NCBI GenBank assembly: GCA_947475875.1
Contig: CANJME010000025.1
Span: forward strand, 1-36,038
From: Caulobacteraceae bacterium
GTDB lineage: Bacteria > Pseudomonadota > Alphaproteobacteria > Caulobacterales > Caulobacteraceae
Length of the DNA stretch: 36,038 bases
Reading direction: 5' to 3'
Shown: piece by piece, positions 7,431 to 14,379 of the stretch
Position numbering within the stretch: position 1 is the stretch's first letter
Layout of the letters: every line of letters begins with the position of its first letter
Program-made: the position numbers and the translations under genes
Notes under the pieces: generated by a model
Database searches by the model: none
The model's input: only the letters and a program-made list of their open reading frames with translations
Told to the model about the DNA's origin: nothing

Positions 7431-8795
7431 CTACTTGATCACCGGCGCCAGGTTCGGGATGGGCCGGCCTGCGGCCAGAGCGTCCTGTGCGCGGGCGCCG
7501 GCCAGGATGTTCTCCAGGCCGTAGTTGCCTTCATGGCAGGCGTACTCATACGGCGGATCGGAACGGGCGAACTCATACTCGCCGCCCCAATCCCTGTCGA
7601 AGCGCGTCGGATCGTGCACGACCCACTGATAGTTCAGGCGGGTCGGAGACACGCGGGTGAACTTCTCGGTGATGGTCAGGTTTTCCCACGAGCCGGCATA
7701 GGCCATGGTCTGCGGGATGTTGGTGGTTTCCACCACCAGGGTGTCGCCTTCCCAGTGACCGATGGAGTCGCCCGCGAACGGACGGATGCCGTCAGTGCGG
7801 TGCTTCACGTTCGCGCCGATGCGGACGATGCGCACGTCGTGGACCATCTCCACCCAGATCGCCAGCGTGTCCTTGCCCAGCACGAAGGTGTAGTGCGAGT
7901 TGTAGAGCTGGTCGAACATCGGCGGACCGGCGCTGCGGCCGAACGAGGTGATGCAGCGCAGCGCCCCGCCGGCGGTTTCCGGATTGGCGTACTGTTGCGG
8001 GCCGGGCTGAACGCCTCCGCGGCCGTTGCCCGCCGTGGTGCCGGGGCCGAACGCATCCGCCGCTGCGCCTCCGCGCCCTCCGGCAGCAGCGCCGCCGCGT
8101 CCAGCGCCCGCCGCCGGGGCCGCGCCGCCAGCTGCGGCTCCGCCGCGACCACCGCCTCGGCCGCCGCCTTCAGGGGCGACTTCGCCGCCGAAGTCGGTCG
8201 CCGTCGCCGCGACTGCACCCGCCTTGGGCGCAGGTGGGCGGCCATTGGGGGTAACCAGCAGGCTGGTCCGCACCTGGCCGTTGACGCGCATCAGAGAATC
8301 GCCCGGCTCGGTAAAGCCGGCGTTGTAGTTGCACGTGCCGACGCGGCGTCCGCCGCTGCAGTCGGGGGTGGCGGTGACGTCGGCGACGCTGGCGGTCACC
8401 GGGGTGGGCTTGTTGCCCAGTTCGATGACGGCGTTGTTGGCGCCTTCGATCTCGGCGATTTCCGCCGGGGTGTGGATCAGCCGGGCGCCGTACTGGGCCG
8501 GGCGCTGTTCCGGGGTCATGGTCGAATTGGTCCAGGCGCCCTGGATGTCCGGACGGCCGTCCGACAGGCGCGGGACCCTGTAGCCGGCCCTGACGATGGG
8601 CTTGCCGGGCACCCAGCTATCCGCGGGAGGCGTCGCCGCCGCCACCGGGGCCGCGGCTTTCGTCGCCGCGGCAGGAGCCTTCGCTGCCGCGGGCGCCGGA
8701 GCCTTGGCCTGCTGGGCTGTCGCCAGGGTGGCCGGAATGATCGCGGCCACGGCCACACAGGCCACCAGGCTCGCTACGAGAGTATGTTTCGCCAT
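7431..8795 (-). CDS. secreted family-of-unknown-function protein, long RGG-containing member
   Basis: A 454-residue protein whose ATG at 8795 has an AGGAGG site. A signal peptide (about 1-27) is followed by a long Ala/Pro/Lys linker (about 30-60). The first conserved block is GRPDIQGAWTN. A low-complexity Gly/Arg/Ala segment (about 212-265) is followed by the conserved half: CITSFGRSAGPPMFDQLYNS, VEMVHDVRIVRIG, KHRTDGIRPFAGDSIGHWEG, TLVVETTNIP, WGGEYEFA and YEYACHEGNYGLENILAGAR. Two paralogues in this window (9852, 13129) share all these blocks. The many conserved acidic, His and Trp residues would suit a beta-rich binding or enzymatic domain. I know of no function for the family. The start is divergent from the gene at 9023 across 227 bp. 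Confidence 0.8.
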   Translation of the reverse strand: MAKHTLVASLVACVAVAAIIPATLATAQQAKAPAPAAAKAPAAATKAAAPVAAATPPADSWVPGKPIVRAGYRVPRLSDGRPDIQGAWTNSTMTPEQRPAQYGARLIHTPAEIAEIEGANNAVIELGNKPTPVTASVADVTATPDCSGGRRVGTCNYNAGFTEPGDSLMRVNGQVRTSLLVTPNGRPPAPKAGAVAATATDFGGEVAPEGGGRGGGRGGAAAGGAAPAAGAGRGGAAAGGRGGAAADAFGPGTTAGNGRGGVQPGPQQYANPETAGGALRCITSFGRSAGPPMFDQLYNSHYTFVLGKDTLAIWVEMVHDVRIVRIGANVKHRTDGIRPFAGDSIGHWEGDTLVVETTNIPQTMAYAGSWENLTITEKFTRVSPTRLNYQWVVHDPTRFDRDWGGEYEFARSDPPYEYACHEGNYGLENILAGARAQDALAAGRPIPNLAPVIK

Positions 8796-9022
8796 CAGGC
8801 GATCCTCCTATGGGCCGGCAACCGGCTCTGATTTTCCCAAAGTCCAGCTTTGGCCGGACACGCGCTCCCCAGTGCGCGAGGCGAATTTGATACAGAATTT
8901 AGACAGGGGGAGCAAAGGTTAGTTTCCGCAACGGAAGCGGCGCCGACGTTAGGCGAGCCAGTTTTCCGTTCACCCGGGGCCGCGCATCTGCTTTCATCGG
9001 CTGCAGGCAAGGGAGCGGGCGG

Positions 9023-9844
9023 GTGAAGCTGGTCAGTTTTTCGATTGAGGGGCGCAGCGGGTTCGGCGCGATTGAGGGCGATGAGATTCGCGAGCTGTCC
9101 TCGCCGGACGTTCCCGATCTCAAAACAGCCCTGGCGGTTGGCCTGCCGGCGGGTAGCGTCCGGACCCTGCGGCTTGCGGACATCACCCTCGCCCCGCCGA
9201 TTCCCAATCCGGGCAAGATCTTCTGCGTCGGCCTCAACTATGTTGAACACCGCGAGGAGACCGGCCGGGCGGCGACGGCGCATCCCACCATCTTCACCCG
9301 CTTTGCCGACACGCAAGTCGCCCACGGCGCGCCGCTGATTGTCCCTCGCGAATCGGAGAAGTTCGACTTCGAGGGCGAGCTGGCGGTGATCATCGGCAAA
9401 CCGGGCCGGCGGATCAGCGAGGCGGACGCCCTTTCGCATGTGGCCGGCTATGCCTGTTACAACGACGGCTCGGTCCGCGACTGGCAGAACCACACCGCCC
9501 AGTTCACCCCGGGCAAGAACTTTCCCGGCACCGGCGGCTTTGGTCCCTGGATGGTGACGGCCGACGAATTGCCCGACCCGGCGGTGATGAGCGTGACCAC
9601 CCGGCTGAACGGCCAGGTCGTCCAGCACGCCCCGGTCTCGGACATGATCTTCCCGATCCCGAAGGTGATTGCCTACCTGTCGGCTTTCACCATGCTGTCG
9701 CCCGGGGATGTGATCTCGACCGGCACGCCGGGCGGGGTGGGCGCCAAGCGCAATCCGCCGCTGTGGATGAAGCCGGGCGATGTGGTCGAGGTCGACATCT
9801 CGGGCATAGGCGTGCTGCGCAACCCGGTCATCGCGGACCGCTGA
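9023..9844 (+). CDS. fumarylacetoacetate hydrolase (FAH) family protein
   Basis: A 273-residue cytoplasmic protein with a GTG start at 9023 preceded by GGGAGCGGG. The C-terminal FAH fold is clear: CVGLNYVEHREETG (residues 68-81), the metal-binding acidic pair in DFEGELAVIIG (E117, E119), D148 in NDGSVRDWQ, K165 in TPGKNF, and TGTPGGVG near 235. Relatives hydrolyse or decarboxylate 1,3-diketo acids in aromatic and sugar breakdown (acylpyruvases, hydroxyhepta-dienedioate isomerases, fumarylpyruvate hydrolase). The exact reaction cannot be read here. The next gene starts 7 bp after its stop, so it is paired with a secreted-family member, which hints that this family may accompany a catabolic function. 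Confidence 0.9.
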   Translation: MKLVSFSIEGRSGFGAIEGDEIRELSSPDVPDLKTALAVGLPAGSVRTLRLADITLAPPIPNPGKIFCVGLNYVEHREETGRAATAHPTIFTRFADTQVAHGAPLIVPRESEKFDFEGELAVIIGKPGRRISEADALSHVAGYACYNDGSVRDWQNHTAQFTPGKNFPGTGGFGPWMVTADELPDPAVMSVTTRLNGQVVQHAPVSDMIFPIPKVIAYLSAFTMLSPGDVISTGTPGGVGAKRNPPLWMKPGDVVEVDISGIGVLRNPVIADR

Positions 9845-9851
9845 CAGCGCC

Positions 9852-10751
9852 TTGCCCAAGCCCGCTCTCAGCCTGTTTCTAGCCGCCCTTGTCCTGGCCG
9901 GGGGATCGACGGGGTACACCCAGCAGAAAGCCGCTTATGTCGCACCCCTCGACCGCTGGGGGCATCCGGACTTCGAGGGAGCCTGGACCAACGAGACCCT
10001 GACGCGGCTGGAGCGCCGGCCGCAGTTCGGCGATCAGCTGGTGATGACCGAGACCCAGGTCGCCGGGATCGAAAATCCGGCCAACCCCTTCAAGGTCATG
10101 CGGGTGGGCGGCCAGCCGCGTTCGAGCTTCATCACCACCACGCCCGACGGCCGCGTGCCGCCGCTAAAGGCGGGCGCACAAGCCGATCCGCGCTATCACG
10201 ATCTCGCCCCCGGCGAGCGGGTCACCGACAATCCCGAAACGCAGGCCGTCGACGACCGTTGTCTGCTGCCGATCCTCAACAACGCCGGCCCGGTGCTGCT
10301 TCCGCTGCCCAACAATTCCAACTACGGGATCGTTCAGACGAGAGACCACGTCGTCATCCTCTCGGAGATGATCCACGACGCGCGCATCGTGCGCATCGGC
10401 GGCAAACACCGCACTGACGGCGTGCGGCCCTGGCTGGGCGATTCCATCGGCCGCTGGGAGGGCAGGACCCTGGTCGTCGAGACCACCAACTTCCCGCCGC
10501 TGCAGGCCTTTCGCGGCTCGTGGCGCAATCTGAAGGTCACCGAGCGCTTCACCCGCACGGCCCAGGGCCGCCTGCTCTATCAGTTCACCGTCGAGGATCC
10601 GACCCTCTGGGACAAACCGTGGGGTGGCGAATACGAAATGGCGGCCATCAAGGGCCCCATCGACGAATACGCCTGCCACGAAGGCGAGGTATCGATGGCC
10701 GCGATGCTGGACGCGGCCCGGGACGCCGACCGCAAATCCGGCCGGCGCTAG
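9852..10751 (+). CDS. secreted family-of-unknown-function protein, short member without RGG insert
   Basis: A 299-residue protein. The only reasonable start is a TTG at 9852, giving a signal peptide of about 23 residues. It shares the family blocks: HPDFEGAWTNETLTRLERRP, QLVMTETQ, VGGQPRSSF, YGIVQTRDHVVILSEMIHDA, RIVRIGGKHRTDGVRPWLGD, SIGRWEGRTLVVETTNFP, WGGEYEMA and DEYACHEG. Where its two long paralogues carry a Gly/Arg-rich segment, this one has an ordinary charged linker, so the RGG part is dispensable for the fold. It also lacks the SFGR.AGPP motif, having PILNNAGPVL instead. It is probably translated from the FAH message and ends 4 bp from the convergent DUF3237 gene. Function unknown. 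Confidence 0.78.
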   Translation: MPKPALSLFLAALVLAGGSTGYTQQKAAYVAPLDRWGHPDFEGAWTNETLTRLERRPQFGDQLVMTETQVAGIENPANPFKVMRVGGQPRSSFITTTPDGRVPPLKAGAQADPRYHDLAPGERVTDNPETQAVDDRCLLPILNNAGPVLLPLPNNSNYGIVQTRDHVVILSEMIHDARIVRIGGKHRTDGVRPWLGDSIGRWEGRTLVVETTNFPPLQAFRGSWRNLKVTERFTRTAQGRLLYQFTVEDPTLWDKPWGGEYEMAAIKGPIDEYACHEGEVSMAAMLDAARDADRKSGRR

Positions 10752-10755
10752 CGCC

Positions 10756-11274
10756 CTAGAGAATCTGGTGCACGTGGTAGGGCACGCGCATCGGCACGGT
10801 GTAGCCGACGCCGACGGCCACCATGTTCTGCAGCCAGGCGTATTTCTCCGAGCCTGTCTCGAACATCATGATGACCCGCTGGTGACGCACCCCGCCGGGC
10901 GGGGTGTAGAGCACGCCGCGATAGGTCAGATAGATGCGCTGGTCATCGTCGGTCAGCAGCAGGGTGCGGATATCCAGCCAGCGCAGGGTGTCGTTGATGC
11001 GCACCAGCCAGTCGGCGCCCGGGGGCATGACCTTGCCGCGCAACCGGGGGCCCTCGAAGGTGCCGCCGATCACCGGAACGATCTGGCGATTGCCGACCAT
11101 GCCGCCGCCCGGCCCGCCGGTCTCGAGGATCAGGTCCATGAGGAATTCGGATTTCAGGGCCTCGGGGGCTGCGGCAGCCTGCTGCGCGCGCCCGGCGCCG
11201 GCAGCGCCCAGGGCCGCGACCGCCGTGGCCCCGGCGGCGGCGAGCTGGCGTCTTGATATCTTCGGTTCGGTCAT
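10756..11274 (-). CDS. Tat-exported DUF3237 family protein
   Basis: A 172-residue protein; the ATG at 11274 follows AGGAGA. The N-terminus carries a twin-Arg motif (KISRRQLAAAG) and a weakly hydrophobic Ala-rich stretch ending GRAQQ, as in a Tat signal. The rest fits DUF3237: GNRQIVPVIGGTFEGPRLRG, PPGADWLVRIND, DDQRIYLTYRGV and a Tyr/His-rich end. The family is a small beta-barrel of unsettled function, often near aromatic-degradation genes. The Tat signal suggests export in folded form. It is divergent from a 63-residue protein gene, and the 74-bp space between them holds a doubled palindrome. Confidence 0.82.
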   Translation of the reverse strand: MTEPKISRRQLAAAGATAVAALGAAGAGRAQQAAAAPEALKSEFLMDLILETGGPGGGMVGNRQIVPVIGGTFEGPRLRGKVMPPGADWLVRINDTLRWLDIRTLLLTDDDQRIYLTYRGVLYTPPGGVRHQRVIMMFETGSEKYAWLQNMVAVGVGYTVPMRVPYHVHQIL

Positions 11275-11293
11275 CTGGTTCTCCTGAACATAC

Positions 11294-11335
11294 GGGACAT
11301 GATATCATGTGGTCCGGGACACGATATCAAGTCCC
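11294..11335. promoter_or_regulatory. doubled palindromic operator candidate between divergent genes
   Basis: Two similar palindromes lie 22 bp apart (two helical turns). Copy 1 (11294-11312) is GGGACATGATATCATGTGG, with a perfect 14-bp core ACATGATATCATGT. Copy 2 (11316-11335) is GGGAC-AC-GATATC-AA-GTCCC. They fill the gap between the DUF3237 start (11274) and the small gene start (11349), the place for a shared dimeric repressor or activator. No regulator gene is adjacent. Confidence 0.55.
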
Positions 11336-11348
11336 CGAAGGACCGTTC

Positions 11349-11540
11349 ATGTACCGTATCACTTCCCAGGGGCCCTTCGGCATGAACCGGACCATGACCG
11401 CCTATCCGGATGAGGCGATGCGTCAGGCGCAGATCGCGGTGGCCGACGGACGGACGGAAGTGTGGATCGCCGACGATAACGGCCGACTGTTCAGCCTGGA
11501 GAGCTTCGCTGCCTTCATCGCGACTGAGCCAAAGACCTAG
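11349..11540 (+). CDS. small conserved-type hypothetical protein (63 aa)
   Basis: The ATG at 11349 gives a 63-residue soluble protein, MYRITSQGPFGMNRTM onward, with no signal peptide or membrane span. It reads as two beta strands, a helix (DEAMRQAQIAVADG) and further strands (EVWIADDNGRLFSLESF), a layout common in small alphaproteobacterial proteins of unknown role. The open frame continues upstream to 11253 but would cross the palindromic operator, so the internal ATG is preferred. Function is not recognised. Its expression is probably tied to the divergent DUF3237 gene through the shared intergenic region. Confidence 0.6.
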   Translation: MYRITSQGPFGMNRTMTAYPDEAMRQAQIAVADGRTEVWIADDNGRLFSLESFAAFIATEPKT

Positions 11541-11553
11541 CCAGGGGCTTCAG

Positions 11554-11665
11554 AAAGTGGGGACGCGTACCACTTTTCAAAGGTGATGGGCGGGCGCGGC
11601 GAACGCGCTGAACGTGCGGGCTGGGACGGAAAGTGGTACGTGTCCCCACGTTTCGTCCCCACTTT
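11554..11665. repeat. REP-like inverted repeat element
   Basis: The left arm (11554-11577) is itself a hairpin, with AAAGTGG and CCACTTT around GGACGCGTA. The right arm (11630-11649) is its near-perfect reverse complement (17 of 18 in the core), followed by a further CCCCACTTTT at 11656-11665. The layout (paired palindromes rich in GTGGGGAC and GTACCACTTT) resembles REP/BIME elements mobilised by REP-associated tyrosine transposases. No such transposase is present here. Confidence 0.65.
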
Positions 11666-11672
11666 TAAACCC

Positions 11673-12971
11673 CTAACGCCCCGGGAAGCCGGGAATTCCG
11701 CCGCCGAGGCCGCGCAGCAGGCCGCCGGGCCCGCGTCCGGCCGGCGGGGTCTGCTGGGGCGGCTCCTGGCCTCCGCGTCCCGGAATGCCGCCGCCCAGTC
11801 CGCCGGGCATGGGCTGGCCGAGCAATCCGCCGGTGGTAGATTTATAGCGCACCTTCAGCGTCCACTGGATGTTCCAGGGCGTAGCCGGGTTTTCGGGCCG
11901 CGGCGGGAAGGAAATGTTGGTCTCGCCGCCATAGGCGTTCAGGGAGAGCAGGCCCCCTTGCGTGGCCTGCACGACCTCGCGGTAGACGTTGCAGGTCGTG
12001 GTCTGGGGGCTCATCAGCGCGCCCGAGGCCACCAGGCGGTTGGTCTCGGCCGGCGTCATATAGTCCGGCGCGGTGAAGGCCGCAGCCTGGACCTTGCTGG
12101 AGGTCCACAACACCACATCGCTGCTCTGGCCGCCGGCCCCGCCCGATCCGCCCATCACCGAGGCGAAATAGCCCAGGGTCCGCGGCACGCTGTTCCAGGC
12201 CAGCTGCACCCAGCCGCCCGGATTGCGGTCATTGCTGATCAGGTTCAACGGCTCCATGAAATCCTGGTCGGCGGTCAGGGCGAAGTTGATCTGCGGCGAA
12301 TAGGTCCCGCGCACGATGTGAGAGCCGACCAGCGAGGAATCGCCTGGAATGGACAAGGGCGGCTGGCCGTTCGGCCATTCGCCGTAGGTGGCGAAGCGCG
12401 AGGGCGAAGGCGGTTGCATCGGGGCGGCGTTGATGCCCTGCAGCAAATTGCCCAGCCGCTGGATCTGGGCCGGGTCAGTCAGGGTGGCGAAATCCAGGAT
12501 CACCGGCTGGCCCTGGGGCGCGCGCTCGCCGCAGCCCCAGAAGATCAGAATGCGGCCGCGCGGCTGCTGGTACTGTTGCGGCACGCTGTCCCGCGACGGA
12601 GGCTCGACCGGCTGGCTGGGCGCGGCCTGCGGCGTGACCAGGGGAAGGGAACCGCCCGACTTGATCACCGGCGGCGGCAGATGTTGGGCGCTCGGCGCGC
12701 CGGTGGGCCGCTGGGTTGAACCCAGTTGCAGGATCAGGCTGTGCGAGGGCCCGCCGCCGCCCATCATGGCCGCGATGTTTGGGATGCCGCCGCGACCGCC
12801 GCCGCCGGCCGGCTGGCCCATCATGCCGCCCATGGAAAATCCCGTCGTGGTCGCCGTGGTCATCCAGTAGACGGCGACCGGTCCGGTCACCTGCTGCTGC
12901 GGCTGACCCAGAGCCGCGCCCGAAGCCGCCGCTACCGCGCCGGCCAACACCAAACGCCTGTTCCAGCCCAT
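11673..12971 (-). CDS. secreted protein of unknown function, Gly/Pro-rich
   Basis: A 432-residue protein. The ATG at 12971 has GGGAGACGG upstream and begins a signal peptide (MGWNRRLVLAGAVAAASG, cut near ALG-QPQ). The open frame runs on to 13007 without support. Visible segments are AVYWMTTATTTGFSMGGMMG, a GGGGRGG tract, a structured stretch containing RGRILIFWGCGERAPQGQPV, and WVQLAWNSVPRTLGYFASVMG. Then come LWTSSKVQAAAF, TCNVYREVV and WTLKVRYKSTT, and finally a low-complexity Gly/Pro tail with GRGG and GRGPGG. I do not recognise the family. Invariant-looking Cys residues (FWGCGE, TTTCNVY) could form a disulphide. It is divergent from the secreted-family gene at 13129 and shares its RGG style. 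Confidence 0.72.
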   Translation of the reverse strand: MGWNRRLVLAGAVAAASGAALGQPQQQVTGPVAVYWMTTATTTGFSMGGMMGQPAGGGGRGGIPNIAAMMGGGGPSHSLILQLGSTQRPTGAPSAQHLPPPVIKSGGSLPLVTPQAAPSQPVEPPSRDSVPQQYQQPRGRILIFWGCGERAPQGQPVILDFATLTDPAQIQRLGNLLQGINAAPMQPPSPSRFATYGEWPNGQPPLSIPGDSSLVGSHIVRGTYSPQINFALTADQDFMEPLNLISNDRNPGGWVQLAWNSVPRTLGYFASVMGGSGGAGGQSSDVVLWTSSKVQAAAFTAPDYMTPAETNRLVASGALMSPQTTTCNVYREVVQATQGGLLSLNAYGGETNISFPPRPENPATPWNIQWTLKVRYKSTTGGLLGQPMPGGLGGGIPGRGGQEPPQQTPPAGRGPGGLLRGLGGGIPGFPGR

Positions 12972-13128
12972 GGTCCGTCTCCCTGCCCGTTTGACCGACC
13001 ATAACACGGCTGGCCGCCTCCGGTTAAGGGCGTGAAGGTTGAGCGTTGGTTAGACGAATCCTTGTGCGTCGGCCCAAGGTGATGTTCCATCCGCGCAGCG
13101 GCGCGCTCGCAGACGCCGAGGCAAACGG

Positions 13129-14244
13129 ATGAGGCGAATGCAGCGGATCTTGATGATTTCCCTCGGCGCCGTCGTGCTGGCCGCCCCGATCGCGGTCGTG
13201 GCGCAACAGCAGGCCAAAGCCCCCGCTGCGGCAAAGGCGCCGGCCTACAAGGCCCCGCGCAACAGCTTCGGCCAGCCGGACCTGACCGGCTACTGGACCA
13301 ACGCGTCCATCACCACCCCAACCCGCCCCGCCCAGTACGGCGATCGCCTGGCCCTGACAGAGCAGGAAGCCAATCAGCTCGAGCGCGGCACCCAGAGCAA
13401 TATCGCCGCCGGCAATCGCGCCACTGATCCCAACGCGCCGATCCCGAAAGCAGGTGTCGATCCCGGCGGTTACAACCGCGGCTGGCTCGATCCGGGCAGC
13501 GCGGTGATGCGGGTGAACGGCCAGCCGCGCACGTCCATGCTGACCACGACGAACGGTCAGATTCCGCCCGCCGATGTGGCGGCGCCGGCCGCGGGCCGGG
13601 GTGGAGCGGTCGCCGGGCGCGGCGCGGCCTTGGCTGCCGCCGGACGTGGGGCGGGTGGACGCGGCGCGGCGGCTCAGGCGGCCGTCGCCGGCGGACGGGG
13701 AGGGGCCTTCGATAATCCCGAGAACCGGCCCAACGGCGAGCGCTGCATCATCTCGTTCGGCCGCAACGCCGGCCCGCCGATGTTCCCCAATGGCTTCTAC
13801 AACAACAACTACCAGTTCGAGCAGTCGCGCGACACGGTCGCCATCGTGGTCGAGATGGTGCACGACACGCGCCTCATTCACCTGAACGCCAAACATCGCA
13901 CCGACGGGGTTCGCCCCTGGTTCGGTGATTCCATCGGCCGCTGGGAGGGCGACACCCTGGTGGTCGAAACCACCAACATTCCGCAGAACCAGGCCTATGG
14001 AGGCTCGTGGCAGAACCTGACGGTGACCGAGAAGTTCACCCGGGTCGGCAAGGAGCGCATGCTCTACCAGTTCACCATCCACGATCCGACGCGCTGGACG
14101 AAGGACTGGGGCGGCGAATACGAATTCGCCGACCTGCACGGCAAGACCGCCGAATACGCCTGCCACGAAGCCAACTATGCGATCGAGGGCATCCTGGCCG
14201 GCGCCCGGGCGGCGGAGAAGGCGACCCCGCAGGCGGCGCGGTAG
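13129..14244 (+). CDS. secreted family-of-unknown-function protein, RGG-containing member
   Basis: A 371-residue protein with a start at 13129; the ATG at 13138 with a GATGAGGCGA site is an alternative. Signal peptide to about residue 25 (VVA-QQQ). Family blocks follow in order: GQPDLTGYWTNASITTPTRP, QYGDRLALTEQE, RVNGQPRTSMLTTTNG, then a Gly/Arg/Ala tract (about 145-190). The conserved half then reads CIISFGRNAGPPMFPNGFYN, VAIVVEMVHDTRL, KHRTDGVRPWFGDSIGRWEG, TLVVETTNIP, WGGEYEFA and EYACHEANYAIEGILAGARA. It is closest in layout to the protein at 7431-8795, with the RGG tract inserted at the same place. Function unknown; predicted periplasmic or secreted. Confidence 0.8.
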   Translation: MRRMQRILMISLGAVVLAAPIAVVAQQQAKAPAAAKAPAYKAPRNSFGQPDLTGYWTNASITTPTRPAQYGDRLALTEQEANQLERGTQSNIAAGNRATDPNAPIPKAGVDPGGYNRGWLDPGSAVMRVNGQPRTSMLTTTNGQIPPADVAAPAAGRGGAVAGRGAALAAAGRGAGGRGAAAQAAVAGGRGGAFDNPENRPNGERCIISFGRNAGPPMFPNGFYNNNYQFEQSRDTVAIVVEMVHDTRLIHLNAKHRTDGVRPWFGDSIGRWEGDTLVVETTNIPQNQAYGGSWQNLTVTEKFTRVGKERMLYQFTIHDPTRWTKDWGGEYEFADLHGKTAEYACHEANYAIEGILAGARAAEKATPQAAR

Positions 14245-14282
14245 GGTAGCCAACCCGTCTCTCCGCGGCCTTCGCCGGGGCG

Positions 14283-14375
14283 AGCCACCCTCCCGACAGG
14301 CGGGATGGAAAATGACGGTGTGTTTCCCTCCCACGAAGTTGGGAGGGACAGGCCGCGCAGCGGCCAGGGTGGGCG
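14283..14375. repeat. intergenic palindromic repeat between convergent genes
   Basis: An 8-bp perfect stem (14325-14332 with 14341-14348, loop ACGAAGTT) is followed by GGCCGC-GCA-GCGGCC (14351-14365). GCCACCCT near 14285 is mirrored by AGGGTGGGC near 14366. The unit fills the space between the stops at 14244 and 14380 and may end transcription from both sides. It looks like one of several dispersed intergenic repeats in this window. Confidence 0.55.
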
Positions 14376-14379
14376 ACTT

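Noticed and set aside
13024-14334. 436-codon minus-strand frame opposite the secreted-family gene at 13129
   Set aside because: It is composed of Gly/Val/Arg/Asp mirror sequence of the conserved family blocks; no motif of its own.
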